The translations under genes and the position numbers were made by a program. This document shows positions 35,099 to 45,549 of a DNA stretch of 64,000 bases, in pieces. The first letter of the stretch is position 1, and each line of letters opens with the position of its first letter. Under the pieces are notes generated by a model, which saw nothing but the letters and a program-made list of their open reading frames with translations, ran no database searches and was not told the origin of the DNA. This DNA is from Stratiolaelaps scimitus (taxonomy: Eukaryota > Arthropoda > Arachnida > Mesostigmata > Laelapidae), in assembly GCA_019614645.1 (NCBI GenBank), contig JABWDB010000005.1, positions 7,038,001 through 7,102,000 on the forward strand, written 5' to 3'.

Positions 35099-35317
35099 AT
35101 GCTAACGCCCAAGAAGCGTTCATCGACTTCACGAAGCTTGGGCTCTAGGCCGGAGCTAAACACGTCCACCGCTTTTGGGGACCACCATATTGCCGAGGCC
35201 TTTCAGTGGCTTCAGCTGGTTGCCACTGACGTCTATTTTTGCATCGACTTATTTCATAATCCAGCTGACATCAAGCGAACGGTTGTGGACCTAATTTTTG
35301 AGGCAATACAATATTAA
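35099..35317 (+). CDS. 72-codon ORF, unknown
   Basis: ATG at 35099, stop TAA at 35315-35317. After a basic start (MLTPKKRSSTSRSLGSR) it reads HHIAEAFQWLQLVATDVYF and IDLFHNPADIKRTVVDLIF, an amphipathic and protein-like text. The overlapping frame just upstream (FIGWSNANAQEAFIDFTKLG) also looks protein-like, so a frameshifted mobile-element ORF is as likely as a cellular exon. Confidence 0.28.
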   Translation: MLTPKKRSSTSRSLGSRPELNTSTAFGDHHIAEAFQWLQLVATDVYFCIDLFHNPADIKRTVVDLIFEAIQY

Positions 35318-35416
35318 TGGAGGCTGACGAGGGCCAATTAATGGATGGAGGTCCACCCCGTTTGAAATCATCTTGCGGCCTCGTCCAACCTGAATTACTT
35401 GGCACACATACATACA

Positions 35417-35433
35417 AACACACACACACACAC
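35417..35433. repeat. (CA)n microsatellite
   Basis: Eight CA units. Confidence 0.85.
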
Positions 35434-35499
35434 ATATGTTAATTAACCCACCAAGAATTCAACATCGCACTAACTACACCGAATAGCAGGTTCGAGCTT

Positions 35500-35587
35500 G
35501 CCGACCCCACTGTGAGTATTTCATCAGGTACTGGATCATATTTGACTACCACCAGTATCGATGTCATATTCGCGGTGTGGCCGGCGT
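35500..35587 (+). repeat. Dispersed repeat R1, copy B
   Basis: Partner of 33455-33540, same orientation, about 2.05 kb downstream. Preceded directly by CAGGTTCGAGCTT, which resembles a degenerate polymerase III B box. Confidence 0.85.
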
Positions 35588-35812
35588 TTCATCGACGGCA
35601 AGCATCACCATAATATTATTGTACTCAAAATGTATCTTAATTTTAATAATACCTAACGTGTTGCCTGTGTGAAAGATATCTAATTGCTATATAAAGGGTA
35701 CGGAGTCACAATTAGCTTTCAGCCCCACCCTCCGCCTGTCAGGGGCACCAAGGCTACGCGGGGCTACCTCAGCGTGTGACAAATCGTAAACACGACCCCG
35801 CATCTTTTGCAG

Positions 35813-35883
35813 TGATTCGCGTGAGTTCTTCCAATGATGCCATTATTATCTTATACTCGACTGAGTCGCGTTTGCAGCATCCT
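35813..35883 (+). CDS. Candidate 71-bp internal exon
   Basis: Good acceptor GCATCTTTTGCAG and good donor CCT|GTAAGTA enclose 23 open codons (phase 2 start, phase 0 end) reading VSSSNDAIIILYSTESRL and ending QHP. Only one of the three frames is open. No neighbour exon linked; product unknown. Confidence 0.32.
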
Positions 35884-36235
35884 GTAAGTAAAGGTCGTGG
35901 CACTGGTTGACATGCTCACAGTAGGCACATACGTTCGCGTGATTAGGCACTCATAGTGCCCGTACAATGTCAAGCCGATTGTTATTGATAGTTATCAAAT
36001 ATTGTACTGCAGCATAATGTTTTCGATATTAGCTATAAAAATAGAGTTTAGATTTGTCAGATATCATAGAATATAAAAGGGAAAATATTGAATCATCATT
36101 CGGAAACTACAGCGCATGAAATGACAGCGATTTACGGCCGATAGTGACATAGAGGTAATAACTGGTGGGAAATTTTGTTAATAAATAATGAATCTATTAT
36201 ATATGATAAATAAATATTATTTCAACTAAGCTATT

Positions 36236-36282
36236 GTTGGTTGTTACGACGAGCTGCTGTCACAATCATCTCATCAACAGTT
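36236..36282. repeat. 47-bp direct repeat R2, copy A
   Basis: GTTGGTTGTTACGACGAGCT... ending CATCAACAGTT, identical base for base to 37041-37087; flanks differ at once on both sides. Confidence 0.95.
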
Positions 36283-37040
36283 GTATGTATTGATAAATAG
36301 ATAGAGATAAAATTAAAACCGACGTTCCCTATTGGTTAGCTGATGCCCTAAGAATTAGCCAGTTTACAATAAATACATAAATAATAATAATAATAATAGT
36401 AACGTTCCCGCCGAATAAATAACACTAACAACATGGTAGCGAAAGTGGAAAACAAACCGGAAACGTAATTCACTTAGCTAATTAATACGCGGTCGCTTGC
36501 AGAGGTGCCGTGACGCTGACGTCCCCAAATACGAATCGGGGGCAGACGTTTCCGAAATTAGGCGAGCCGAAATCGTGTATATCGAATTAGGGCACATATA
36601 CGCCAGATGTGAACGCTTCAGGCAAATAATGCAAATATATATTTCGGCTGTCTGTTGTACCGGGTTGCTGGCAAATTCTGAGGCGATATTTATTGAAGGG
36701 ATCACAATCATGTAATTAGTCATCATCATCATCGTGCAAAGCACCACAACTGTGGCGTACTGCTTCGTGCATCGTTGCCGTATGCTAGATAGGAGTTCCG
36801 GCCGGCGGCTGAGAGCTAAGACCAAACATGTGATAGCTACGATTAGAAATGAGATGTTCGATGTAGATTGCATAATGTAAGCTTGATTTATTTACGTTAT
36901 CGTAAAAGCACACAGCGTTCAGCACTTAAGTAATAATAATTTTACGCAGGAACGTATTAGCTCTGTGCTGTTGGCTAAGGGCCAAAATAAGAATGCACTT
37001 AAACGAACCTTCAATATTTGATAAGTTCCCTATATACAGT

Positions 37041-37087
37041 GTTGGTTGTTACGACGAGCTGCTGTCACAATCATCTCATCAACAGTT
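37041..37087. repeat. 47-bp direct repeat R2, copy B
   Basis: Identical to 36236-36282. The two copies start 805 bp apart in the same orientation. Confidence 0.95.
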
Positions 37088-37240
37088 CATTGTACAATGA
37101 TCGAGTAGGTATATAAGTTGAAAATATGAATAAATCTCGAATCTGTCCAATGGGCGAGAAAAGCGCTCCAGCAGTCATTCATTCGTCAGTGTCATTACTG
37201 AATTAATTAATGTTATCGATTGGTAAACCAAAAAAAAACA

Positions 37241-37280
37241 ATGGAAGGAACATCATATATGTGCGATAAATTTCTCGCTG
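37241..37280 (+). CDS. Candidate first exon
   Basis: ATG at 37241 after an A-run (A at -3, G at +4) opens MEGTSYMCDKFLA and meets GCTG|GTAAGT in phase 1. An initiator-like TCAGT lies at 37186-37190. A (TA)n run at 37307-37326 would be in the intron. No second exon identified. Confidence 0.27.
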
Positions 37281-37306
37281 GTAAGTTGCTGATATACACA
37301 CAAATA

Positions 37307-37326
37307 CATATATATATATATATATA
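37307..37326. repeat. (TA)n microsatellite
   Basis: About ten TA units. Confidence 0.9.
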
Positions 37327-37508
37327 CACAGAGAGGCATAACGTCATTACATCTACTCGCCGAAAACTTGACAGGGTTTCTTCAAGTGCGAGATTGGCTC
37401 TCAGATCTAGCTTTCAGGTCGACGTCCGCTCTGAACAACCAGCTAGCTCTTGATAGGTCGATATGTGTTAAAATTCAAATCGTCTTAGGAGCATATCCAT
37501 GGAAACAG

Positions 37509-37514
37509 TTTATT
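37509..37514 (-). terminator. Possible poly(A) signal AATAAA for the 37785-39104 gene
   Basis: TTTATT on the plus strand, i.e. AATAAA read in the gene's direction, about 270 bp after its stop codon. Nearest canonical hexamer seen; not proved. Confidence 0.3.
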
Positions 37515-37784
37515 GAACGTTTTACTCGCGTACGATTAACTTGTACGCGAAACGCATTCAGGCAAATCAGTTGCTTGCCATGAATTAGCTGAATTTTTCA
37601 GGGCCTCAATCCGTTGCGACACCGGAGTTTCATTACAGTTCAGCCCCGAACCGCGAGCTTTTTTCTGTATAAAATTATTAAATAATTTCGCTGAAAGGCT
37701 GCCATTAAAAAAAAGAGTACACAAAACGATATTCGGAGCTCAGCGTCAGGGAAGTGAATGGTCAAGGCTCGGGGGTGGCGTTAT

Positions 37785-39104
37785 TTACATGTAGGTTCCG
37801 TTTTTGGCCATGTAGTTTTTGACGACCCTCACAGTGAGTGGAGGTGCTCCCAGTGCTCGAAATATCGCCGTCGGAACCCCATCGGCGGGCACGAGGGTGC
37901 CAGGAATACCCCGGAAGGACATGTCATATTCGCAATTGCCTCGTGTGAAAGATCGATGAACAACACACAAATATGAGCCGTCGTGTAGAATTAGCACACC
38001 ATTGTCCTGTTCGTCAAAGATGAATCGCAGTGGGGCACGCGATTCCGCCAGAGGCGACTGTACATTTGCGAGGTAGAACATCGGCTCGCAGTGAAGACCA
38101 TGAGCGCGCACCGTGAACTTGAAGCAGAGATCGCCGAAGATGGCGACGCCGAACTCGCGTTGCACATTATGAAACACCCCCCGAAGCCAAAGTCTGAACT
38201 GCGAGCGCAGTTGAAGTTGATTCAGATCAAGGGTTGTCGCTCGCCGCTGTCCCGGTTGCCACAGCTGGACTTCAGGGGCATGCCTCGTTTTCAGCGCTTC
38301 GGACGTTGGGATCGGATCGAACCGAACCTCCGAGAAGGGCAACGACAGTACGCCGTTACTAAAGAACATCAACATATGACACGAGAACGCCATGACACGG
38401 CCGGGACCTGGCAGGCCCTGCGCGAGCATGTAGTCGGGTCGCCTCTTCGACCTAATCAATAGGTCCACCGGCCAGTTCAAATGGTGCACCCACAACTCGA
38501 AGGACAGCTTGTGTTTTGCCCTGTTCTGCTCCAAGCGCTGAAATAGCCAGAGCAGGCAATTGTGCGCGACCGAATAGCTGACGCTCAATGATTCGCAGTC
38601 GAATTTCGGGAAATCCGGCTTAATCGTATCGCCAAGTATCCACGGCATCATGCGCATTCGGACGAGTAGATGCAGGGTGCCGTCGGCTAGCACAACGCCA
38701 ATCCGTGGGAATTCCCGGGACAGATTGATCAACGTGAGGACCCGATCGCTGAACGCGAAGCGTGGTGTCTCATAGTTATCGCAATTTCTCACACTTGGGG
38801 ATCGATCTTGAGGAATGATGTGAACGGTGTTGTTCTCGCTACCGCTCACGTATACCTCGCCGACATCGTCGATGTTCAGCATGTTTTGTGTCGTTTCTAT
38901 CGCAGACACTCTCTGTGTATCGTGATCCGTTCCTTTGGTAAGCTTGAAAGCAATATTGGTGGGATCGACATCATTTCTACTGGAGTGCCGATTACGAGAC
39001 GACGCCACGTCCAACCGCTCGAACTCGACACAGACTTCGCCAAAGTGCACAGGTGGGATACTTTCGATTGGACAATATCGAACAGCGACATTGGCAGTGG
39101 ACAT
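37785..39104 (-). CDS. Intronless 439-residue protein, beta-propeller-like, unknown function
   Basis: The only frame in the window far too long for chance. It is open from 39464, but the start is placed at 39104 because GCCACCATGTCC is a perfect Kozak context, the 120 codons upstream look untranslated, and a good acceptor (GTTTCCCGTGCAG, exon from 39129) lies 25 nt before the ATG. The protein (first residues MSTANVAVRYCPIESIPPVH) has repeated strand-like units: EVYVSGSENNTVHII (about 82-96), IGVVLADGTLHLLV (about 134-147), MLMFFSNGVLSLPF (about 246-259) and GVLILHDGSYLCVV (about 375-388). These resemble blades of a WD40-type or nucleoporin/coat-type propeller, but no WD signature or signal peptide is visible. 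Coding-size ORFs on the other strand (38091-38462, 38935-39486) are shadows. Single-exon coding could mean a retrocopy. Function not assigned. Confidence 0.78.
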   Translation of the reverse strand: MSTANVAVRYCPIESIPPVHFGEVCVEFERLDVASSRNRHSSRNDVDPTNIAFKLTKGTDHDTQRVSAIETTQNMLNIDDVGEVYVSGSENNTVHIIPQDRSPSVRNCDNYETPRFAFSDRVLTLINLSREFPRIGVVLADGTLHLLVRMRMMPWILGDTIKPDFPKFDCESLSVSYSVAHNCLLWLFQRLEQNRAKHKLSFELWVHHLNWPVDLLIRSKRRPDYMLAQGLPGPGRVMAFSCHMLMFFSNGVLSLPFSEVRFDPIPTSEALKTRHAPEVQLWQPGQRRATTLDLNQLQLRSQFRLWLRGVFHNVQREFGVAIFGDLCFKFTVRAHGLHCEPMFYLANVQSPLAESRAPLRFIFDEQDNGVLILHDGSYLCVVHRSFTRGNCEYDMSFRGIPGTLVPADGVPTAIFRALGAPPLTVRVVKNYMAKNGTYM

Positions 39105-39129
39105 GGTGGCTGATCGTGTACTCACTCGG

Positions 39130-39685
39130 CTGCACGGGAAACTGCACTTACGGTGTCTAGACCGGTGGCTGTTGGTCGGTAAAACGCGGCGCTGGCAGAA
39201 CCCGTCGTTCGAATCCTGCCTGGGACACCTGATCAGTTCCGATGATACTGAAATGGCTGGTTCTACTAGGGCAGCATACATAGACGGCAGGGGCGTGCGC
39301 CGTGAGAAACTGCTAGCCAACTCACGGATATCGGCACATTTCGTCGATTTCGAGCGATGCTTCTCAATATGGCGCGCTTTCGGAGCAGATTGCGTCGGCG
39401 AGTCGTTATACGTCAGCGCATGCGGATGTGCACACGTTAGGCTGCGTGCACGAGGACAAATCATGTATACGAAGTGCGGGAAGTGAGTTGGTACAGGGCT
39501 GGGTCGGAGTAGTCCGCCTGTCGAATGTCCACGTGCCTGATGTTGATCAATGAAACGAGTTGTAGCTGTTTAACGTGGCGTGAACGTACACGCCCCGTTT
39601 TTTACACGTACCGTTTGCTAATCGACCCATAGTTATAGTCATTAGGCATTATACGAAAGGCACAGACACACACACACAAAGTTAC
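39130..39685. other. Upstream region of the main minus-strand gene
   Basis: Carries a GTAAGT (minus) near 39146 and the acceptor near 39130, so a 5'-UTR intron is possible. No TATA box or clear initiator was identified. Confidence 0.35.
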
Positions 39686-39806
39686 CCTGCACCGCCATCG
39701 AGGTGGACGATCTTGATCGTGAATTTCCCCCATGGCTAAAAACAAAGCTTCAAGATCATGCATATTGCCATTGTCGCACAGCATAATGATGATGTACACA
39801 TGACGT
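39686..39806 (-). CDS. Candidate 121-bp exon upstream of the main gene
   Basis: After CGTACTTACAG a minus frame (1 nt + 40 codons) reads HVYIIIMLCDNGNMHDLEAL, then FLAMGEIHDQDRPP, ending TGCAGG|GTAACT in phase 0. The 39104 gene's exon would need a different phase if joined at 39129, so this is a separate or alternative exon. A weaker plus-strand exon reading of the same DNA exists. Confidence 0.3.
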
Positions 39807-39814
39807 CTGTAAGT

Positions 39815-41476
39815 ACGTCTCGGTTATCGAAGTAATGCCGAGAGTGCCCCAAATCCGTAGCCGAGATAGACTCTCAGCAGAGGATGATTTTTTTGTCATC
39901 TGCGTCTTTTTCATCACTATCTTATCATGGTAATACCGCCAACCCTGCCCGGGATCGGCCCACCTTGCACCTGAGGCGACTCGACGTAATTCTGATTAGG
40001 CAGGCTCATGAGTAACCATTCTAGTTAATAAGTAGTAGAGCTTTTCGGAAAGTTCGGGAATCACGGCGAAGATAGCACGAACGCGATAAGCGGTACGTTC
40101 ATGACGAGACATCTGAGCATAGAAACGAATCAGCCAGGAATTAACAAAAAGCATAGCAAAGCTACCTAGTTTCTTGTCGCGAGATGACGGCATACTCTCG
40201 AGGTATATTGTTGGCCTTTGATCTTGGAGAAGCGGGACATACTGGAGCCGGCAGAATTGCGATGTTGGACAAAAACATGGCTCGAAAAACATCATATTAT
40301 ATCAAATTATGTCATTATCACCTTTCTCAGGTACAGCAAGAAAATAAAAGCAACATAATTCTCACCATATATATGTCCATCTGCCTATACATGTACACAT
40401 CTATATATGTAGATAAATACAAACACGACAGACATCGTCTCGTATCTCACAAAAGCTAGACGAAAACTATATTACGCCAGAATCAATGTGAACATAGAAG
40501 CCCAGTTGAAATTGAACACAACAGAGTGCTTTATATTTTATTAGACTCGATTATTGTTGCCTTAGTTATTGAGTGCTAGCTGTTGTGCGAACAGCCCCAC
40601 GGCTTCTTCATACATGATCCTATCCGTACGTATGTATATATAAGACAGGCTGAAAGTCATGCAGTGAATCGAACACGGACAAAATCACCACCGATCGTCG
40701 TCTATGACGTCTTCCGCTGAGTGGACCCGCAATCAGCACAATCAGTTGCTATTACATCGACGGGGAAAGCCCGAGATTCCAAGGCTAGCCTAGCTGTTAG
40801 CTTTGACGTGGATTTGATTCGAATGCAGACGGCAAGAGACGAGCGTTGAAAGTCAAACTCGAACTCGAAGCGTTTCATTCCAACCGAACGAATCTATTAT
40901 ATAATCGAAGCTATCGGTAGCGGCGGACTGGTTCGAAGAAGCTTGTATACTGTATTGCTTTCAGTCTATCGAGTCTACCTATCTCGGAATACGGTACGTT
41001 TACAACATGAAGCCGGCGTCCGTTACTGTCTCGTGTCCAGTGTGTCTTCCGTTTTGTTTAATAAAAAAATACATAGCAATCAGCAAGGATGAAAAAGGAA
41101 CAATGAATTCAGATAATACAAGGGAACGAATTGTCCTGGTACCGTTCACCTACACGATACTAAGAAATTCAACATAATTGTTAATTTCGGGTAAAATGTA
41201 TGACCTTTATATTTCAGCGAAAATACCATCGCCATTCGATTATAAAAAAAATAACATAACATAACATTTGCGGTTTATTTCCGGAACGGCAATTTTAACA
41301 ATGCTTAAGTTCTCGATTATAAAAATAGAGTAAAATTAAGAGTGTATTCTCACGAAATTGTTCATGCAATTACGATTTCACAAATATAATAGATTGTTCT
41401 GTCAACAGATATATACATTCACATATTACAATTTACAATATTCAGGTTATTTGATTCACACAATTATATAATATTA
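39815..41476. other. AT-rich non-coding stretch
   Basis: No supported gene. ATAAC repeats near 41255-41275, read on the minus strand, lie about 200 bp beyond the stop of the LINE fragment at 41477 and could belong to its 3' tail. Confidence 0.45.
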
Positions 41477-41869
41477 TCACTGCAATCTCTTCTTTATCTC
41501 ATTGGCAAACTTCCTGGTAGAGGTGAGCTCCCTAACCTCCTTCGGGAGCGAGCTCCAAACCAACGGAATCTGATAAACTAGAAACTGGCAGGTAGTTACT
41601 TTGACGGCTGTAGATAGTACAAACACTGTTGCCCGGCGAGAAGTTTTTCTGTCGACGGCCACAATGGGGAACGCGACATCGGGCGGGATAATACCCTTAA
41701 TCTTTTTAAAAGCCAGAATCGCGGTGGAAACCTGACTTAACTTATCGACGATGAGGGGTCTGTATCTGCCATAGATGTCGGCAACAGACTCTCTGCGGGT
41801 CCTTCCAAACACTGCTCGAAGTGCATCAGAGAATAGGATCAATATTTGTGAACTACACGACCGGACCAT
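41477..41869 (-). mobile_element. C-terminal end of a jockey/CR1/I-like LINE polyprotein
   Basis: Minus frame, open after a TAA near 41901, ending at the TGA at 41477. It reads ALRAVFGRTRRESVADIYGR, then AILAFKKIKGIIPPDV and VWSSLPKEVRELTSTRKFAN, finishing IKKRL. The WxSLPxxVR...F...L ending is the usual C-terminus after the polymerase domain of jockey-, CR1- and I-type LINEs. The catalytic part is missing. It may be the same family as 1-709, but the two pieces do not overlap enough to tell. Confidence 0.75.
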
Positions 41870-41901
41870 ACGTACCTGAGTACACTGCAGTTACCCGATA
41901 A

Positions 41902-43421
41902 TAGCTACCTGAATAGATGGCATTATATTCGATATGCTGTCTAGACGATGATCGCCAACGTGTCCTGCTCAGTCACAGTAACAGCTGTGCGCTTAATCTA
42001 TACATTAACTAATGACGCATTTGGAGGGGGGGGGGGGGATAGGGTGTCCCCCAGGCCGGGACCGGCGACTTCACCCTCGAGGCAGGCGATAACATTGGCT
42101 CACAGAGCGAGACGAAGGGCTGGATTGTATTATATCAAGATCATGAATAGCTTACCCACCTAGTGTACACGCTACACGCACGTGTGCTTGCCAAACATTC
42201 GATTGTCGAAGGCTGGGCCCCCCTCAGGGTTCCTCGTTCTTGAAAGAAGTACACCTAGCTGACTCATGGCTAACACTCACCATTGAACTACTATTCTTCT
42301 AATCCTAACACAACTCAGTAAGCGATTTGAGGTAACAATTTGACATATGCTATACCAAACGACTTTGGCGTAGTTGGCCTATCGAGATTTGCGACTATAA
42401 AATGTTGCTTCACCTTCACTGCAGCGAACGTGACAGAAAATTCAAATGGATCCCTAGCGCGACATGAGAACTGAAGAGGGCCTCCAGGGAATCGCGGAGG
42501 ATGCCACTCGCGACGAGCGGTTTCGGCCTGCGAAACAAAATTACTACTGCTGCTGTAAGCCGAACAAGTTCAAGGCATAGGTGGTACTATTTATCGTATA
42601 ATATTGTACAATGCCCAAGTAATGAAATCACTTTGTCCTCTCCTGGCCTCGGCACACTCTTCTATGGGCCGGCAGATGTGATCGCGGATGGGATCATGTT
42701 CGTGTTGGCCTTATCCGCAACGTATATGGGCAATGCTGGCCGACGGCAGGGCCATCGCGAGACATTTCCATTGACACGGCGTCTCGTAGGCCGCGCGCGG
42801 CGTTGGCTCACAGTGTCTACACGCCAGCGGCTGCGGTGTCTAGAAGAGGTACAAGGTCCAAATAGCCAACCTGTCATCGAAGGAAGACAGCTGAGGGTCA
42901 GCTATAGAAATAGTTCAGGGCTCGAATGGCGGTATGCTCGCGCACAGTGCAAAGCAGCATGACGTGGCAGGTGTGGTAGACGTTTCTAAGGTACACGGAA
43001 CCAAAGCCTGTAAGATCTGACCTAGACGACATAGGAGAGCGTACCCGGTAGAATTGTACGTCGCCACGTATTCAAACGTGCGGCTCTTACTTTATGTAGA
43101 TTAAACATTATTTTGCATTACATTGCAGCTGGCAGTAGTTCGCCCAGCTGTTTATTTGACAGGAAGCCGGCTAGCGACCCTTAATGGCACAATTACAATA
43201 AAGGCAGTTGTGCCGGACACAGTCGGCACCGTTCGCTGCGTCGCAGACCATTGTTATTCAAGCTCTATTTAGGCCACTACGGATCCGTGTCATCCAGTTG
43301 CATGATATCAAGCTCGTTTGTTAATGAAGGCCTGTACAAAATACAGAGTTGCCCGATGAGCAAAAAAAACGCTCAGGAACGGGTGATTTCCCTTGTTCTT
43401 GATGTCGATGATTAAACTTAC
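41902..43421. other. Stretch with a G-run and one 153-codon frame
   Basis: The plus frame 42501-42962 starts with ATG (A at -3) and contains a hydrophobic segment ADGIMFVLALSATYMG, but its length is near the chance limit and no family is seen. A 13-G run lies at 42026-42038. Confidence 0.35.
42026..42038 (+). repeat. Poly(G) run of 13
   Basis: Uninterrupted G13, unusual among the (TA), (GA) and triplet repeats of this window. Confidence 0.9.
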
Positions 43422-43599
43422 CTGAGATCACGGTAGCAATACGCAAAATGGAGAGGAGTTTCCGCATCGATTCACACATATGCCTTATTGAGATAGCCGA
43501 CAGATGGACACACCCAACCACGACTTGAATATAAGCACTCGCTGGCATAGCTCTACGGTGCCGTGGACGGACGCTCTCCGCGACTATCCTCATCCACAT
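43422..43599 (-). CDS. Candidate first exon of 59 codons
   Basis: Minus-strand ATG at 43599 (G at -3) reads MWMRIVAESVRPRHRRAMP, then SAYIQVVVGCVHLSAISI and SMRKLLSILRIATVIS, meeting a consensus CTCAG|GTAAGT donor (43421-43416) in phase 1. Not recognised; no second exon traced. Confidence 0.33.
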
Positions 43600-44239
43600 T
43601 TCTAATTAAATATTATGCTTCATGCGGTTTTCGTTTGCGTTCGTGCGACGGTGTAGTATTCTCTGGCCGCCCCTTCATCTCTGCCGGCATCGCCACCAAC
43701 AGAGGCCATACAAGCGCACCATTATTTTTCCGAATTTCAACCATTTTCATCTAATTTTGTCAACACTTAGCCGTCATTGATCAGTACCACTCCAGTATTG
43801 CTTGTCTGTTTTTCATCATTGGTACGCTCCTATAAATCGTCGAACAGTTCGTCTGTCCCGTATCGTGAGGAGATGGCCCCCAAAAGTTCTAGTTGTACCG
43901 TTGTCATCGTTGTTGACTTGTTCTCTCGAAACGAAATGCGCATTGTGCACGCAGTGCAAGCAGTGCGTGCATTTTTTCAGGGAACCATCCCGCGGTTTAG
44001 CCGGCTGGGTGATTTGAACCCGGCAATTCGAAACGACATTAGAACTCTCAACGTGAGCACTCATCCGTGACCTAACGTTAACGTCCACTCATTCGCCTCT
44101 TCATATAACGATTTATGTAAATATATCGGTTTCTTAACGATTCACTTGGACGCTGTTTGTAGTCTCGTTGTTATGCAAGCACCGGGCATTTATATACGAA
44201 GACAATTAAACAGTGTTCAAGAATATACATTGTATTGTT

Positions 44240-44278
<39 letters not shown>

Positions 44279-44618
44279 CAACAGTACGATTTTAGGTGAA
44301 TTTTCATCTGAGTCAGCCGAAGGATACGTATGTATGTGTGCAACCCGTACCTCACCACCATTAAGGATCAGGCTTTCGTGCGTTCGGGAAAAACGTGATT
44401 TCTACTGAATAACGTTGTCGAATGAGGAGGCAGACAATTTTGGAGACTACGAGTGCCCTGGTTCACTTGAATTGAATTTTCACTCATTGGCCTTGGATAA
44501 TGACTTGCTTAAAAAGTCCAAATGACACCAAGGAACAGCCGGACGCCAACAACCACAACAACAACATTACGTTATTTCCGCTAGAAGGACAAACAGTCAG
44601 CGCACCTTCACCCCATAA
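43600..44618. other. Non-coding stretch
   Basis: No supported gene. Holds the (TA)n tract at 44242-44274. Confidence 0.45.
44242..44274. repeat. (TA)n microsatellite
   Basis: About sixteen TA units. Confidence 0.95.
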
Positions 44619-44653
44619 ATATATATATATATATATATATAATAAATATATAT
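44619..44653. repeat. (TA)n tract abutting RT-family copy 2
   Basis: TA repeat with one AATAAA-like interruption, ending directly before the retrotransposon fragment at 44656. A second TA tract abuts the other end of the same fragment. Confidence 0.9.
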
Positions 44654-44655
44654 TT

Positions 44656-45549
44656 TAATGAGGACTTCATTGTCTGTTGGAAGAATTATCCACTTGCTCA
44701 GAGGTTGCAATATGTTAGATGAACGCGATCTACTGGACTTATTCAATGATCAAGTTATGGATTCTTTGTCTTCTTTGTTAAACATTCTACCTTGGCTTGG
44801 ACGGCTAAGTCTCTGTTTATCGGAAGCCAGAGACCGCAGGTTCGAGCCCCGCTGCGTGACATATAAGAGAGCTTAAGCATTGTAAAATTGCAGCTCCTTT
44901 AATAAACCAATAAGACCTTTACCTTCTTTGATAGCGCAAGAACAAGCATCACTTCCTGTTGGGATGGGAGGACTTGATCTGTCGGCAGCAGCTTCTTTAG
45001 CTGGACCCAGTGTCATCGCGTCTATGTATCGGATATCCGAGCTGCATTCGATCTGCTCAAGAAACTAGTACCTGAAGATACTTGGAAGCACGTCGTATCA
45101 ACCAGAGATGAATTTAATGTGAAACTTAACCCACTTAACAAGATCCAGTTAGAAGGTCTGGTTATTCAACGCGAATCGATGCAGGTTTATCATGAATTAG
45201 TTCAACAGTCCCTCCTGTATCAGGCTTCGGACGGTGTAGAACGAGCCAGGCTGAAGGCCGCGACTAGACCTTGGGCTGGAGCTTGGCTTAATGCTGTTCC
45301 CTCATCTCAGATGGGAACTTTACTTGATGATCAATGTACCCGTCTTACAATTAGTTTTAGTAATTTAGTTTCTCCACATTCCTGTTGCTGTGAAGAACCG
45401 GTTGATTCTCTTGGTCGTCATGGACTATCTTGTATAAAAATTTTCTTTTTTGGGCACACGCTTAAGGATTGGGGAAGTGAGGCTTTTTTGTTCTAGATAT
45501 TCTATTATGAATATATAGAGGAGGTGTTTTTAGATGTATTTCACGTTCA

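Larger units (their letters stand above)
35890..37240. other. AT-rich stretch bounded by a duplicated 47-mer
   Basis: No gene supported. Holds the two identical 47-bp repeats described separately and an (AAT)n run at 36376-36398. A hydrophobic 131-codon minus frame (36478-36873) has no motif. Confidence 0.45.

Noticed and set aside
35945..35960. Short palindrome GGCACTCATAGTGCC
   Set aside because: Six-bp arms are expected by chance many times in 64 kb.
37041..37087. Hammerhead ribozyme in the R2 repeat (GTTGATGAG on the minus strand)
   Set aside because: The CTGATGAG core is altered and no GAAA segment with pairing stems follows.
39190..39225. tRNA-like GTTCGAATCC near the main gene
   Set aside because: The flanking bases do not form a T stem and no A box or cloverleaf can be drawn.
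38091..39486. Plus-strand frames of 123 and 183 codons
   Set aside because: Antisense shadows of the 439-codon gene, with no motifs of their own.
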